A stretch of DNA of 64,000 bases from Dendrobium chrysotoxum (GCA_019925795.1 CM034305.1:98477571-98541570), one strand, 5' to 3'; positions 12,299-26,500 are shown, counted from the first letter of the stretch. The notes: generated by a model not told the origin, from the letters alone. Numbers and translations: made by a program.

Positions 12299-14562
12299 TG
12301 TCACACTCCAGAATCTAAATTAGAAGAGTTCTTTCGTTTATATCTTTTTATACAATAATCAAAGCTATCTAATTCATCTATCAGTAATAAATAGTAAAAA
12401 ATAAATTATATAATTTAAAATATAAATACACATCTATAGTCATCGACCCAAAAATAAATCATATATAATACTCAGAAATCATATAATCACAACATATCAT
12501 TTCATTCATGAGTACAAAAGAATAACTAAAATAAAAAGAAATATAATTTGAGGAATCCTAATCAGTCTCACACTCCTGAACCTCTTCCATGATTTGAAAT
12601 CATTTAAATCACTTTTAATGAGCTAAACAACCCAGCAGTGACTAAAATCTTATAACTAAATTCAAAGCATGGTAAAAAAATAGTATGCATATCATTAGTC
12701 AATTCATAATAGTAATTGTTATATGATTAAGATTAAGTGAAAAAATAACAAAATTCATATGCAGTAGTAGTATAATATATAAATAATAAAATAGCCAGTA
12801 AAATAGTATAGTAGAGAAATCAATGAACTAGCATGGGTGTTGAATTGATAAAGTAATCATCGTATCAGTACTATCAATTAGAAGAAAAATTATATAAAGT
12901 GGTAAAACTAAAACATCAGTAAAGACTATTGAATCATATAAATGAAATAAAATTATATAGAAGTATACACGTACTATTCAGGTATTCTATATCAATATCA
13001 AATTAGTATATTGCATGCTCAATATGTCATTTATTTAGTATCAGTATAGTGAATCAGTAATATCAAACAGCATCGATGTCTAGATTGATAATCATAACAG
13101 TCTAGTGATAAGAACAGTACAATAATGCAGTAATAGTAAATCCGTACAGTAACAATAAATCCGTACATTAATAGTAATAATGCCTCAATAACAAGCATTC
13201 CAATATACACACCAAACAAGTAAGAAGTTCTAATTATCTTGGTATTTTTTAATAATTAGTAATCAATAGTCAATAATTATTTTTTATTAAACAGATTCAT
13301 CACTCTTTACCCATTTGTACAGTAATAACTCCTTATAACCCCCAATTATTATATTGTTGTATAGTTGTATTAGTAGAGGATAACACATGACTATAATATT
13401 TAAAGAAAAGCTCGTCGGCCCATCATCTGTATAAGTCAATCAATCTCCAACCAATGGGTTAACCAGTCTTTACTTATCTTTTACACACACATTATTATCA
13501 TTTTAATATATCAGTAATAGTGATCAACTATTACTCAATAACATATCAGTATTTATTTCTAATGTATTATTATAAATAAAATATAATTGAGCTTAGTTTA
13601 GAAAGTGTCAAAATATCATAACGGTAGATAATAGAAAATCCTACTGAGCAGAAATTCATATTTACAAAAATTAATCAAATTACCCAAGATCATATATAAC
13701 ACTATTGCGAAGCTTTAATTGAATTAAAATACTATTTTTAGATGTCAAAATAAATTTCTGAATTGATAAAAATCCCATCATTTTTAAAATCACCCTGCGA
13801 AAAATTTCAAATAAATACTCGACACATTCATAATCTCAATCTTTATAAGATATAAAAAATTACGTGTTGAAAGTTTTACAAAAACAAAATTATCCTTATT
13901 TTTTGGTAACAGAAAAATAAAATTGACCAAAAAAATATAAAAAAATATCAAATTATTAAAGTAAAAAAATATGATAATTATTCCTTACAATGAGATAAGT
14001 AAATCTCCCAACAGGGTCAACTGATGAAAATTGATCTACGGCCTTCAAATCTTAACTTCTTTTTTGTCTCTAAATTTTTCTTACACTTCTTTGTTAGCCA
14101 ATTTGATTTACAGAGAAAAAGGAATTGACTAGTTATGTTAGTGTTTATGATATTTATATTAAAATAATAATACAATATTGTATAATTATATAATTTAATT
14201 AATTTTCAGTATAAAATTCATATAAATTATTTTGGGGCACCAAAGATTATAAAAAAATATCCATAAAAGAGCCCATTTTATTTAAAAAATTTTGATTAAA
14301 TTGGTTTGCAAAATGGACACATGATAGTCTCAAAACTCCTACTTGTATCGACACGTGTTAATTTTTAAAGATTTACACCAATATAAAAAAATTATGAAAA
14401 ATTTGTATAATTAAAACACTACAATGTTACACCAATATCAAAAATTATGAAAAATTTGTATAATTAAAACACTATAATGTCTATGTATAACGAAGACAGT
14501 TTGTGATTTGGACTAATGACTTTTGAAAAAAAAATGATTAGATCAAAATTCAGGTTATTATA
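12299..14562 (-). mobile_element. solo LTR, Tekay-type family B, minus orientation
   Basis: A 2264 bp unit whose left end is TGTCACACTCC (minus-strand LTR end GGAGTGTGACA) and whose right end is GGTTATTATA (minus-strand LTR start, decayed from TGTAATAACC). It is flanked by the same 5 bp, GTGTG, at 12294-12298 and 14563-14567, the target duplication expected for an LTR element. No internal domain lies between. It matches along its length the two LTR parts of the rearranged element at 48242-51876. An imperfect tandem duplication of about 54 bp lies inside at 14374-14481. Confidence 0.85.
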
Positions 14563-14567
14563 GTGTG

Positions 14568-15136
14568 GTGGTCGAGTTTTGGAAGCAATGAAGGAATGAA
14601 CCAAAATAAGGCCATGCCTTCATCTAATTAATCCATGACCTATTTGAGTCAATTGTAAAAACTTTTTTGTTATAGTTAGAGAATTGAAGAATAATTAACT
14701 CAAAATTAAGCTAAATTTGGATGCTCTCATTCACTTTGTCTAGAAAAGGATACAAGTGAAAGTTTCACCCAACTAAGCCCTGACAATGAAACCATTAGCA
14801 ATGCGATGACTAATGAGGGTGTTACCATAGAGAACTAACACATTACTCCACTTATTCAGATTACAAATGCATTGGATGAATACTGTTGAGCTTGTAAACA
14901 AAAAGGACACATAAGGAGATTAATTATTAATTAAATATAATGTAGGGGAGTGAAATATAAGAGGAGGCCTTAATGGAAATAATTATTTTAAATTTATGAG
15001 TATTATATGTAATGGTGTTTTGGTGAGCAGCAATGCACGCTAAGCACAAGTTGTGTGATCACCCTTTAAGAGGAATAAAGGGCCAATCAACCCCTTAAGT
15101 TAGGTTGATTTGGTTTGTCTAAGATTGATTTAATTA
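14568..15136. other. unassigned intergenic sequence
   Basis: No gene or element boundary was recognised. Confidence 0.4.
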
Positions 15137-15146
15137 GCTTAGATCT

Positions 15147-15192
15147 TAACAATAACAACAACAACAACATCAAGCCTTTGTCCCACTACGTT
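15147..15192 (-). mobile_element. 46 bp RTE LINE tail with target duplication
   Basis: The minus strand has the RTE 3' end seen elsewhere in the window (CCCACTACGT-type block, then AAAGGCTTGATG and a TTG-repeat tail). It is bounded by a 10 bp direct repeat GCTTAGATCT at 15137-15146 and 15193-15202. This is an extremely 5'-truncated insertion. Confidence 0.85.
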
Positions 15193-15319
15193 GCTTAGAT
15201 CTCCATTGTATTACTATTAAGATGATTTTACTTTCATTGGAATCAACACAAGGAGGTAAATATTTTTTTTTATTAAAATTGCAAAATTAGGAATCCCTGG
15301 GGCCTTTGAAAGAAATTTT

Positions 15320-16275
15320 CAAAGTTATCGGCTGGTCCGACCAGTTCAACCGTGAACCGGTCTTATGACCGGTTCGGTTCATCCTAAGAACCGCTTCTGC
15401 ATCAAACCTGTCAGAACCAGACAAAACCGCCGGTTCAATCGAAAACCGTTGAATCAATCAAGGTTCTCTTCAACCGATCGGTTCAACTTTTGCATTTTTT
15501 GAATATTTAAATAAATTATTTTAAAATATTAAGTAATATTTATAATTTTATTTTAAATTTGAAATACTTAATTTTAAATTAAAAAAATTTAACCAAGCAT
15601 TTCACAATGTTTCATCACTTTACATGAGGTACTACTTTATTCTAGTTCAAAAACTAATATAAAGTAAAATCATTACTAAGAGAAAGTCTCCTAAGTGATG
15701 TGAGACTAAAAAAGCTAAAGCTTCTATTTTTTACTTCTTAACTCTTAAGTTTACAACACACACTATTCATTTTAAAATAAATTTTTTAAATAAATATTTT
15801 ATGATGTAAATAATATTTATTTTTAATTAATAATATTAAATAAATTATATTCTTCATTTTTTTATATACTATAAAAATTAATTAATTATTTATAATAAAT
15901 GATCTAATCTAATCTCATCAATTTAAAAATGTAAAATAATGACATGAATTTAATATATAAACTATAAATATATAATATAAATTAATAATAATTTATATTA
16001 AACTTATTAATTGATATGTAAGTTAAATTTTTGTTAAATTTGAATTAATTTAAATATTGAATAAGTTTAAATTTAAAATTACATAAGATATTAGTAATGT
16101 GTGAATTCAATTTATTTTTTAATAAAATTTTTATATTATTATATGATTTTTGTCATCTAATTTTTATTTATTACTTCATCCGGTTCGACCTCGATTCGAC
16201 CGGTCGAACTGATCGAACCGTGAACCACTCCTTCTACCGGTTCATTGTCCGGTTCGATTTTCATAACCTTGTTGG
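15320..16275. mobile_element. non-autonomous TIR element, ACCGGTTCGGTT type
   Basis: Both ends carry clusters of CCGGTTCGGTT/GAACCGG words in inverted orientation (about 15325-15480 and 16178-16275) around a very AT-rich core without coding capacity. The outer ends are CAAAGTTAT on the left and ATAACCTTG on the right, an imperfect inverted pair. The layout fits a hAT-like non-autonomous element. No convincing 8 bp duplication was found. Confidence 0.6.
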
Positions 16276-17282
16276 AGAGTATAATTTTGGCCTTGATAGT
16301 TATTACGTGCTAGAAAATTTAAGTTGGTAGAGTTTATGTTTTACATTTTAGTATTGTACAAAAATTTAATACTTATAGATGAAAAGTAGTAAAATCAAAT
16401 ACTTTTTATGTGAAAAATCCAGAAAGCAAAAAAATCACAAGGCCTGATCCAGATAAAAAAATCTATTATATATCAAAAGATACAAAAATTCTTATGTCAT
16501 CGTAGTTGAAGAAGTATATGACTATTTAAGAATAAGATGTTTGATTTCTCGTTTGTAAGATTACAAAAAAAATGATGTTCACAAGTAGACATTTGAAACC
16601 CAATAACGGGGTTAAATCTTGATAGGAGTCTGAGGATGGCGACAATGATTGTTGTTGGTGGCAATAGCTGATGATGGTCGTCGGCAACGATAGCTCAAAA
16701 ATACAAGAAAGCTCTCTAATTCTCTCTTCTCCTCTCTCATATGAAGAATGAGGTTTTATTTATAGACTTTTTCCAATAGTTATTTTGGTAATTTGAACCA
16801 GAATCCAAAACACTCTATTATACAATTCATATCGCTTCTCCTAATCAAGAAATATTTATTCAATATTTAAGCGCCCTGATGATATTAGATTTGAGTGATT
16901 TTGGGTTTGTTCGGATCTTCTCATCGAGTCGCTCAATTCGACTATAAGCATGTCGAATTTGAAAATCATTTGTTCATCTAATTAATATTTGAAGTTTTCA
17001 ATTATGTTTCAAATGTTTGATTTGAACTCATTTACCCGCGGATTGGATCACTTTTAAATTGTCCTATTGAGACGTCCATTTCAACTTTAAATTTGATGAC
17101 ATTATCCTAAATTTAACTTCCGAAAGTTCCTCATTTAAAATTCTAGCAGACATTATAAGTAATTTTAATAGGATATCCAATATAATTTTAATAAAATTTG
17201 AAGAAAGAACAAGCATCAGCAAAAAAAATCCTGACATAAGGAAGATGACACGCAAATTCTAAGTTGCCCAATCGACATCAAT
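16276..17282. promoter_or_regulatory. 5' flank of the ATPase gene
   Basis: This stretch must contain the promoter and 5' UTR of the gene starting at 17283, but no TATA box at a convincing distance was identified. A minus-strand TCTATAAATAAAACC block near 16750-16770, followed on that strand by a CT-rich segment, looks like the promoter of an LTR or another minus-strand unit. It may be an unrelated relic. Confidence 0.3.
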
Positions 17283-17504
17283 ATGGAGCTATCAGCTCTA
17301 AGGCCAAGCTCCGCCCAATGGATCTTTTCCACGAACCCTAAACCTACCACTGATCCTCGGATCCGAATGAAAAGATATAGTGGATGGAGAATCCAAGCTT
17401 CCATGGCGGATTCGGGGGAGTCTTTTCAGAAGCACACAAAAATAGTCACATTCCTCGGTAAGGGAGGCTCCGGCAAGAGCACTGCCGCTGTTCTCGCGGC
17501 CAAG
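17283..17504 (+). CDS. ATPase exon 1: transit-like peptide and P-loop
   Basis: 74 codons. The ATG at 17283 is the first in frame; a second in-frame Met (codon 29) and a third (codon 41) would shorten the presequence. The exon ends ...LAAK and the donor is AAG|GTATCA at 17505, phase 0. Walker A lies near the end of this exon. Confidence 0.92.
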
Positions 17505-20500
17505 GTATCATCTCGTGGTGCTTTTTCTTCTTGCTGTTGGTTCACGTTTTATCTATATTCTTTATGCCCTTTCACGAGCTACATCTAATCCGATTTAGTT
17601 CTCTTCTTTTTAATTTAAACATTAATTAATACTTGATAAACTAATCTATCCTTTTGTCATTATAAGAGGTTTAAAAATATATGCTTGTTACTGTGGTACT
17701 TCTCACTATATTGGCTATGTACTTTTTCTTTGTAATTCTTAGGAGAAATTATTCTGTGCAGAGTCCGGACGTAGATCTATGTCTGGACTCCAATACGATG
17801 CAACCATGTAGTGTCCCGATGACCCGACTCGATGAAATTTTAATATTTGTCGTGTCTTCGCCAACTTACCCTGCGGTCCAGACGCGAAAACGGAAAAGAA
17901 ACACACCAATATCTAGGGTTTAGGATATTTGCGGACTATTTTTGCCACCTGAGATAGGATTTCTACTCAGAATAAAGCTGATAAAGAAAATAGAGAAAGA
18001 GAAAGAGGCTATGAAGATGGAAACCAGTTTAGAGGAAGTTGAATTCTGCGAGGAGATGGAAGACGTTATGCAAAACGTCTAGGAAGACTTATCGCAGTGA
18101 ACTGCGGGAGATAAATCGGGGATATTATCGGTAAATTTTAAACTCCGAAGAGGTTTTACTATTCTTCATTTGAAAATGTAGAATTTTTAAGGTTTAGGCT
18201 GTATCTTTTAAATCTTTTTTAGTTTTCCGAATTTATATTGCTGTGCACATGCTTAGATACAAGTTTGGATTCTGTGTGCAAGTCTAGATAAAAATATAAT
18301 TTGATTTGTATTATTGTTGTGTATTACCGCTGCTGTGTGCCACTGCTGTTTATTGCTGTGTATCGCTGCTGTGTACCGTTGCTGTGTACCACTATATTTT
18401 TTGTGTACTGCCATGTTTATATCAGAATGTTAAATAAGTTTCTCTTGTGAATAGGGTGTTTATAACTCTGAGAAGAAAACATATGATATGTATTGTCATT
18501 ATGCTCATAATGTTGATTTTAGTGTTCGCAATAAACATCATAGTTACTGGCCTAATTCGAGAAAAATAAAATCCAAAGACTTTGTCTGTTCGAAAGTTGG
18601 ATTTAATAAGGGTATTGACTTAAATTCCCAATCAAAATATCTAAAATCAAATACCAGAATGGGGTGTCCCATTATGATTAGATTTTCAGTAGAATAAGAT
18701 GGAGTTTGGATGATGCAAGAATGCATAGAGAGCCACAATCACGAATTAGCTAGGCCGGAAGATCAACATCTGCTTAGATCATGTAGGAATATTAGTGATA
18801 GAAAGCATCAGTTCTTAAATCAATGACAGATTCTGAGAAAAGAACCATTGCTGCATTTACCTACCTAGCCGATGATGTTGGAGGTTGAAAATATTGGATT
18901 CTGTAAGAGGGATGCATATAATTACATTTAGAAAGAGAAAAGAACAAAGATTGAGTATGAGGATACCAATTCCCTAATTAAAATATTTAAAGATCGACTA
19001 ATTGATGACAACATATTTGCGTGGGACATCCAAATTGATGGAGATGATAAATTATTAAATTTTTTTGGGTTGATGGATTGGGGAGAATATATTATGACTG
19101 CTTTGAAAATGTGATAATTTTTGATACTAGCTATAGGCTTAACAAATATAATTTAGCTTGTGCACCCTTTGTTGGAGTTAATAATCATTGGCATAATGTT
19201 CTGTTAGGGGTGACATTTTTATCGGAGGAGATAATTGAATCATTTATCTGGTTATTTAGAATATTTTTATGAATAATGAGTGATAAATATCCCATAATAA
19301 TATTTACTGATCATGATCAGGCATTGGCTAGGGCAATAGAAATTGCATTACCTCAGATACGCCATAGGCTGTGCCAATGGCACATCACCAAGAAGGCTCC
19401 GTCCAAGGTGTGGTGTTTCAATAACAACAATAAAGTCAGATGCCTTTTTTATAGGTGTTTAAACAAGTGTGTTTCTGAGGAGTTCGAGAGAACCTAGGCT
19501 GAAATGATCACTGAAGGTGACCTCCACAGCCATGATTGGTTGAAGTAGCTTTACAGAATCAGGAACAAGTGATCAACAACATTCAACAAGAATTGTTTTA
19601 ACATTGGTATTTTTTCAACATAGCGTAGCGAGTCTACTAATAATGTGTGTCATGGCATTTCAAATCCAACAAGTTCTATAACTGATTATTTTTTGGGCTT
19701 AGAGAAGGTGATGATGACTTGTTGTCAGAATAAACATGATGAAGATTTTAGATGTAGCTAGTCCAAAATAGTACATTTAATAAAAAGTAGCCTAATACTA
19801 AAGCAAGCTGTCCGATTTTATTCAAGAAAATAATATTCATTTTTTGAAGAAGAATTTTTATAGGTATGGGTCGGATGCGTATAGATCATGCGTCAAGTGA
19901 CTCATCAACTTTTTTTGTGAACAACAGCGAGAAGATTGATCAGTCGATCCATTGGACTGTTCATTTTGATGCAAAAGAGGGTGCCATTAAATGCAGCTGT
20001 GGGAAGTTCAACATGATGAGTTTACTATGTTCTCATTGCATGAGAGTAATATGACAGTTAGATATAGTTAATATTCCTTCAAAGTACCTACTACTGAGAT
20101 GGTCAGCCAAAGCTAGGAAATATATTTATGATGGCCGCACGTTCACATGTATGGGAAAGAAAGCGATCCCATCTCAGGAGGGATGTAATGGTATGATATT
20201 AAAAAATCATCTTAGCAGATTTGTATATCAAATTATCACACAAGCATAGGAGAATGAGGATGCAAAATAGTATATATTGGCTACAATAATTGACATGGTT
20301 GAAAATGTCGACTTGATCTTGGATGGCAAGAAAAAGAACTATGAGTTTGTTGGCAACACAGAAGGTGGGTTTAAAAAATTGAAAGACTCACTCAAGTACA
20401 GGCTTAAAGGCATCTGTAATGCAAGATTGAAGAGTCACTGTGAGAAAAAAAAATGTAAGAAAAAAACCTGTAGACAGTGTACACAAGGAGAACCAGTTAG

Positions 20501-23500
20501 TCAGGTGAAGTTCACAAATATATCAGAATGCTTCACAAATGAATACATTCTCGGTTGATTAACCAGCTAGCCGACATCTAAATATGTAAGAATGATGATA
20601 GGAATAATTGAATCAAAGAAATAAGGATGATGTGTAATTATTTCAATTTGATATTGTAATGTGTACTACAAAATTTTATTCTGTATTTCAAAAATTCATT
20701 GTAAAATTACATTGTGTATCGTAATATTCAATTGTAAATTCATTGTGAAATTTCATTCTGTTTTTCATTGTAAAATTTTATTCTTTATTACTGTCTATCT
20801 TTGCTGGGTACCGCTGCTGTTCCTGTACTACGTTCCGCTATTTATGATAGGTAGTTGTAGCAGTTTAGCTATTTAAGCCGGGTTGTTATAACATTTATGG
20901 CGGGTGATTGTAGCTTTTCAGCTATTTAAGGTGGGTAGTTATAACATTTGTGCTATTTAAGATGTATCACTAGTTCTCTCCAGCAGCTTTGTACCTTTGT
21001 AGGCTTTTTGATTATGCTCTATCGGCTGCATTGATTGGATATTGAGAAATCTTGAGATATGCTGACGAAAGACTTCGTCGACATGGCCACCAGTAGGATG
21101 CATGAGTGTATGTCAAGGTGTTTTGATGGTCCGCTTGAGCAACTAGCAAGGGCAAATGAAATATATAGATGTTGCGTGCATACATGGCATGAACATTGTG
21201 ATTGTATACTCCATATATCATATGGCGAGGTGATGGTGGTAGAGGGCAACAGAACAAAAAATTTCCTTAATGCTAGAGGCTGGAGATGTGTGGAAAGTAA
21301 ATTTTTCGAGAAATATCATCATCTTGCTAGTGTTAACTTTCTTCAGATGTGTTCATATGAGCTACGACGTAACATAGGAGAAGGTAGCAGTTCCAATTTT
21401 GTAGATAGGTTACCATGTGATGTAGATAGTGTCATTCTTTATCACCCTTGGGATCTAGCTGAAGATGCATTTATTGTAAGTATGTATAAGCAAGCATTGA
21501 AGAAGTTGCTGCGTGGAGGTAAGCAAAAGAAGTTTCTAAACCTGGCGGATTGGCAAGATTTACAGTTTGAGTTGATGTCAAGGTTTGAATGTTGTCCAAT
21601 ACAAACTCAACTGCAGCAACGTATGCACTAGCTTGTTACAGAGTAGTTTCTAAGCAAGTTTCAATTGCAGAAATTGGCCAGAAAGGCATTTTCGTTTCGA
21701 ATCTCCAAAAGGATTGCAATCCTTTGAAATTGACAGAGTATTACAGGAGAGGCTTGAGACTGCTGAGGCATATTTCAGCCTTGGAAGTGCAAATGCCTTT
21801 CGGCCTTTGACTAGTGCTGTGTATTGTCGCTGTGTACTGTTTGTTCTCTATTCGCATGATCAACTTAATAGAACATCTTAACTTGATGTTTTGTTTCATT
21901 TTCTAGCTGTGTACCGCTGTGTACTGTTCTTATTCATTTTTTACACCTATGTATATAATTGCACAAAAATTCTCTAAAGAAATTGTGTCTACAGAGAATA
22001 TGTATAAAATTATAGCTACAAATCAAAATTAACTATTACAAATGAAGAATAACTTTACAAATAATAAATGTATGCACAAATAAAGAATGCAACTTCTCTG
22101 TACAAATACAAATACAGAAATTCTCTATACAAATAATGAATGAAAACTTCTGATCAATTTTTTTTGTTGCACAAAGAATGGAGTATGCGAGTTTTGCCCT
22201 GAATGTAGGCATTTTATCTTGCCAGTCTTTGAGAGAGTCGCCTTAGATGGTTTGGTCACATAAAACGGCGGCCTTCCGATGACCCAGTTAGGAAAGTAGA
22301 GGTATTAGATTTGACTTATGTTAAGAAAGGTAGAGGTAGACCTAAAAAGACTTGGTTAGAAAATATTAGAAATGATCTTTCTCTATTAGATTTAAACGAG
22401 AATTTGACTTTGAACCGGACACAATGGAGAAAAAGGATTCATGTTGCCGACCCCACGTAGTGGGACAAAGGCTTGTTATTGTTGTTGTTGTTGTTGTAGT
22501 CTTTATGCTCAGCCTAGTTGACAGCCTGATGTTGGATAACAGCCTCCATATATTTCAGAAGAACATCCCGCAATTGAAGCTATTTTTCTGGGTTGGCACA
22601 CCACTAACAGTTAGGATCGGCCACTGCCATATGTCATTTTCAAAATAATACTTTGTTTCTTCGTAAAGATGATTAATCTACTCAAAATATTGAGACCATA
22701 TAATATTCAATCTAGTGGTGTACAAATTTTTGATGGAAATAGATGAATTCAAATCTTGACTCAACTTGAGGAAGCATGGCCTTGTGAGTTGGGTTGGGAA
22801 AGAAATTGAAAAAATGCCAAACTTTATTCTTTAAGTTTGCTACCACAAGGGTCCAATGCTCATTGTCGACCACAGGTAACAGCAGGAGATTGGTAGCCCT
22901 AACAGATTCTTTATTGATATGGACGACATACAATTTGGTATCATGTTTAAATTTTGAGTAAGCCTAACATGATGCAAGAAAGTAATTGAACAAAACAACT
23001 GACACTAGAAACATGGAAAACACAGAAACATTAAAAATGTTTAATAATTAACGACATACCCAATGTAGGCAAAAAACAAAAAGGAATGGTTGGTAAAGGT
23101 TAGGGAATAGCTGGTTCTTCTCAGCTAGCAAAACGACAAAGGCATCAACATGATTGTTGTCCAGGTACTTGTCCGTTATTAGTTCATCAATTTGACTTCT
23201 AAAAATAACGACGTTCCTAGTAGAAAAAAATCATGTCGGTCTTGAAAAAAATAAAGGTCAGCAATATAAGAAGAGACATACAACATTGGTACATAAAGGT
23301 ACACATCAGTGGTACACAGTGGTATACAATAGCGATACACAGCATTACACAACGGTACGAAGCAGTTAAAAAAACTTTCAACATAATTCAAACTTACTAG
23401 TCATTATACTTTTGAAGACAACTGTCAATGAACACCCGCATATCTTTACTTATCATCGCCCTCCCCGAAAAATCTATTTTTTTGCTGCTGGTCTGAGATT

Positions 23501-26500
23501 GGATGATTTTCCCTCATCTACCTCAATAATTACAGCTGCAACAGCCGCCAGTTTTTACATAGGAGTAGGCTTTTTAACTGTTTGTTTCGTTCTCCTCTTC
23601 TGACCGGTTGCGTATGGGGTCTTCACCAATTTCCTCTTTCGGTCATCCCTATCTTACACCCTACATGCTATGCCTGTGTCGCAGGTTGCAGCAAAGCCCT
23701 CATCCTCCTCATTATCTGCCCGATCCTTCAGTGTATTAGGGATTGCTTTTTTTTTGATTGGTGACACGATCAAGTCTACAATAGATTTATTGTCAGCTGT
23801 AACCGTCCTTGAAGAAGATTCTGTAGGCTCTCCTGTCTGATAAGCTTTGAACACAGGAAAGTTGTCTAGCAGAAACTTCTCCATGGCATGCTATTTGCTT
23901 TCGAGTTGTTTCTATTCAGAGACATGGTGTTCCAATGCAAGTACTTGCCGCTCAAGCAGCCCAGCTGTGAATTCAACCTTCACTAACCTATTCTGTAAAA
24001 TTTTGCATTGGGAGGTGATCTTGTTGATGGCTTGCTTAAGGCTCTGACGGTTTGCATTGTAAGTTGCAGCAGAGGGAGAAGATTATTTCTGTACAGAGTG
24101 GCTGGGGGCCGAGGAGGTGGGGGGCCGAGGGGGGGGGGTGGGGAGATGGAAGGTGAAGAAACTATTATGGCTAGTTGGTGGCCTGTTAGTTGTAGTTGGA
24201 GGAATGTGTGAGGTGGAGTGGATATTTTGTCAGTGGATTGAGGGGGAGAAGGAGAACTCTCCAATAAAGTCCTCTCCTCTCTGGTTATTCCTTCGTAAGT
24301 ATGTAATACTTGCACAATAATATTTGTAAAGATAACCTCACAGCAAAATCAACTTCCCTACATCAAGATGAAGTGGAAAGAAGAAGCATAAGTTCCTGTA
24401 CATCCTAAAGTTCAACAAATAAATTGGAGACCTCTACTTTGATGTATATAATTTCATTGCCCCAGCAAAGAAAATGAGGTCTAGAGTTATTATCCACTGG
24501 TGCGTGGAGTGTTGTATGCTCTAAAAATTATATCTGTATGTAAAAAGGTTGTTAGCCAATAAAAAAAATTCCTAGAATGGCCAGAGGTTCTAAAATATTG
24601 GATGCACTCACAATTACAATATGTATAAAGCCATTCATGTATCTCAGTAGTTTGCATTTGGCAAACTTCTTAGCGATTACATTGAAGTCGGCCACTAGGA
24701 AATTCCTAATGGATGCTGACTAGTTGCAAGATAAAAATTGATCTACATGACGAGCTACACTAAGGATCTTAGCAGGGGTTCGGTAGTTACGTAGTGGAAA
24801 GAAAATGTTGGACAATAAGAAAATGATAAATTACTCCACAAGCTCGGGAAGTGGAGTTGATTCATTATGATTGAGCATCTCATATTTGATATCATTTGCG
24901 GATTTCCTAGTTATTCTGGCACTTCCCAACTCGAATTCAGTTCCTCTGTTGGGCATTCCTAGGATTAGAGAAACTTCATCTGAAGTGAATGGTAACCTCC
25001 GGCCCTTGATGACGAAACACTGCTTCTGAATATCCCACATCGACAACAATATGTAGACCAGGGGAACATTCTGATGAAAGCGAGGCATTAACGGAAACTG
25101 ATATATGTGCAGTTGATTCATTCTATCCACAGATTCTTGGCCGAATGCATCAACTAAATGATTGCATATTTCTCTGAATGTCGAAGTTCTACAACAAAAA
25201 TTTATCTTTGGAACATATTCCTGTAAAATTAGGTATAGTGGTTAAGAACAATACACTATCAACTTCACCAAAAGGTACACACAAGCAGTACATAGCAATA
25301 CACAGCAGCGGTACATGCAATCATGATGAAATTGATAAAAATTAGGCTTTCGATTTTAGGGTTTTATGGTAAAACCGAAAATTTAAGGCATTTTTAATTG
25401 AGTTAGGCAAATTGAATGAATTAGAAAGGGTGAAATGTGAGAATTTACCAAAATTATGATTTAATTAAATTTGAAAATAATTACATTTTTATGCCAATTA
25501 ATAATTAAGGATCAATGTTAAGGTAATATGAATGATAATTAATGAAAATAATCCTATTGTTAAGGAGGTTTAATGTCTAGTGTTTAAGTTATGTTAATGT
25601 TAATGGTAATAACAATGACGTTAAAGATTAATGTAAGGATTGGTACATGACTTAGAATAAATATTTGACAAGCATAGTTATATTGTTTTTAGGATTTCGA
25701 AGTGGGAGAGAAAAGGAATTGAAAAGAGGGGAAACGATAAATTTCGCACGTCCATTAGGTAGGTAAATGTGATTCATTTAATTTTAGATATTTTTGTTTT
25801 TCTTCCAAATCTTTAACATAATCCTTATGACATTTTGTGTTGAGCTTAGCATGTTTCTAATGCGGTATGAATAATATATATTGTGGATATCCTAGCATGC
25901 TTTTGAATTAAATATTGCAATGTGCCTTATTCATGTTGATAATATCCTAGCATGCTCTTAAATGTAATATTGCAATGTACCTTATGGGGATTGGATAGTT
26001 TAGAAAACTTCTTCTTGCTTCTAACATGTCTTCATATAGAAATTTAGGAATATTAGAACATATGCATGAATGACATGTTAACATTCCTCTACAATAAATA
26101 TTGAATGCTTGAATGTGTATGTTGATGCGGAGTATCAAATGGCAAAGGGTTCTTCGGAGCAAATGGTAAAGGAATGGCCAATTGAAAGTGTACTTGATCA
26201 GTACAAAACAAAATGATACTTCCGTGACGGGTGTATAAGAATATGTTTATTATGTTACGTATAAAGAGCATAAAAGAATTCATGAAAAATGCATAATGTA
26301 AAAGATTTTAAGCTTATGCAAAGAAAGATGACATATAGGATTACATAGAGATATATGCACACTAGTTAATACATCATGGCAAATTTATTGATCTTTTTAT
26401 TAAAAGTATTGGTATCCATATTATACTCTTTGCCTTGCTTCTGAACTTAATTGAATAACATTTTACCTACTGAGTTTGGCTCACCCAAATTGTGAAAATT

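Noticed and set aside
16097..16330. 77-codon plus-strand frame
   Set aside because: It runs through the TIR repeats of a non-autonomous element and is low-complexity.
17283..17588. Exon 1 as a separate short gene of 101 codons
   Set aside because: The frame past 17504 loses similarity to the family and a good donor lies at 17505. The protein continues without gap or overlap at 56037, in the same phase.
18300..18420. Repeated motif as a CRISPR-like or satellite array
   Set aside because: The units are short, variable and irregularly spaced, in a plant transposon.
24008..24320. Gly-rich open frames on the plus strand
   Set aside because: They are the reverse of the Pro-rich linker of the minus-strand Ulp1 gene and arise from its GC-rich composition.
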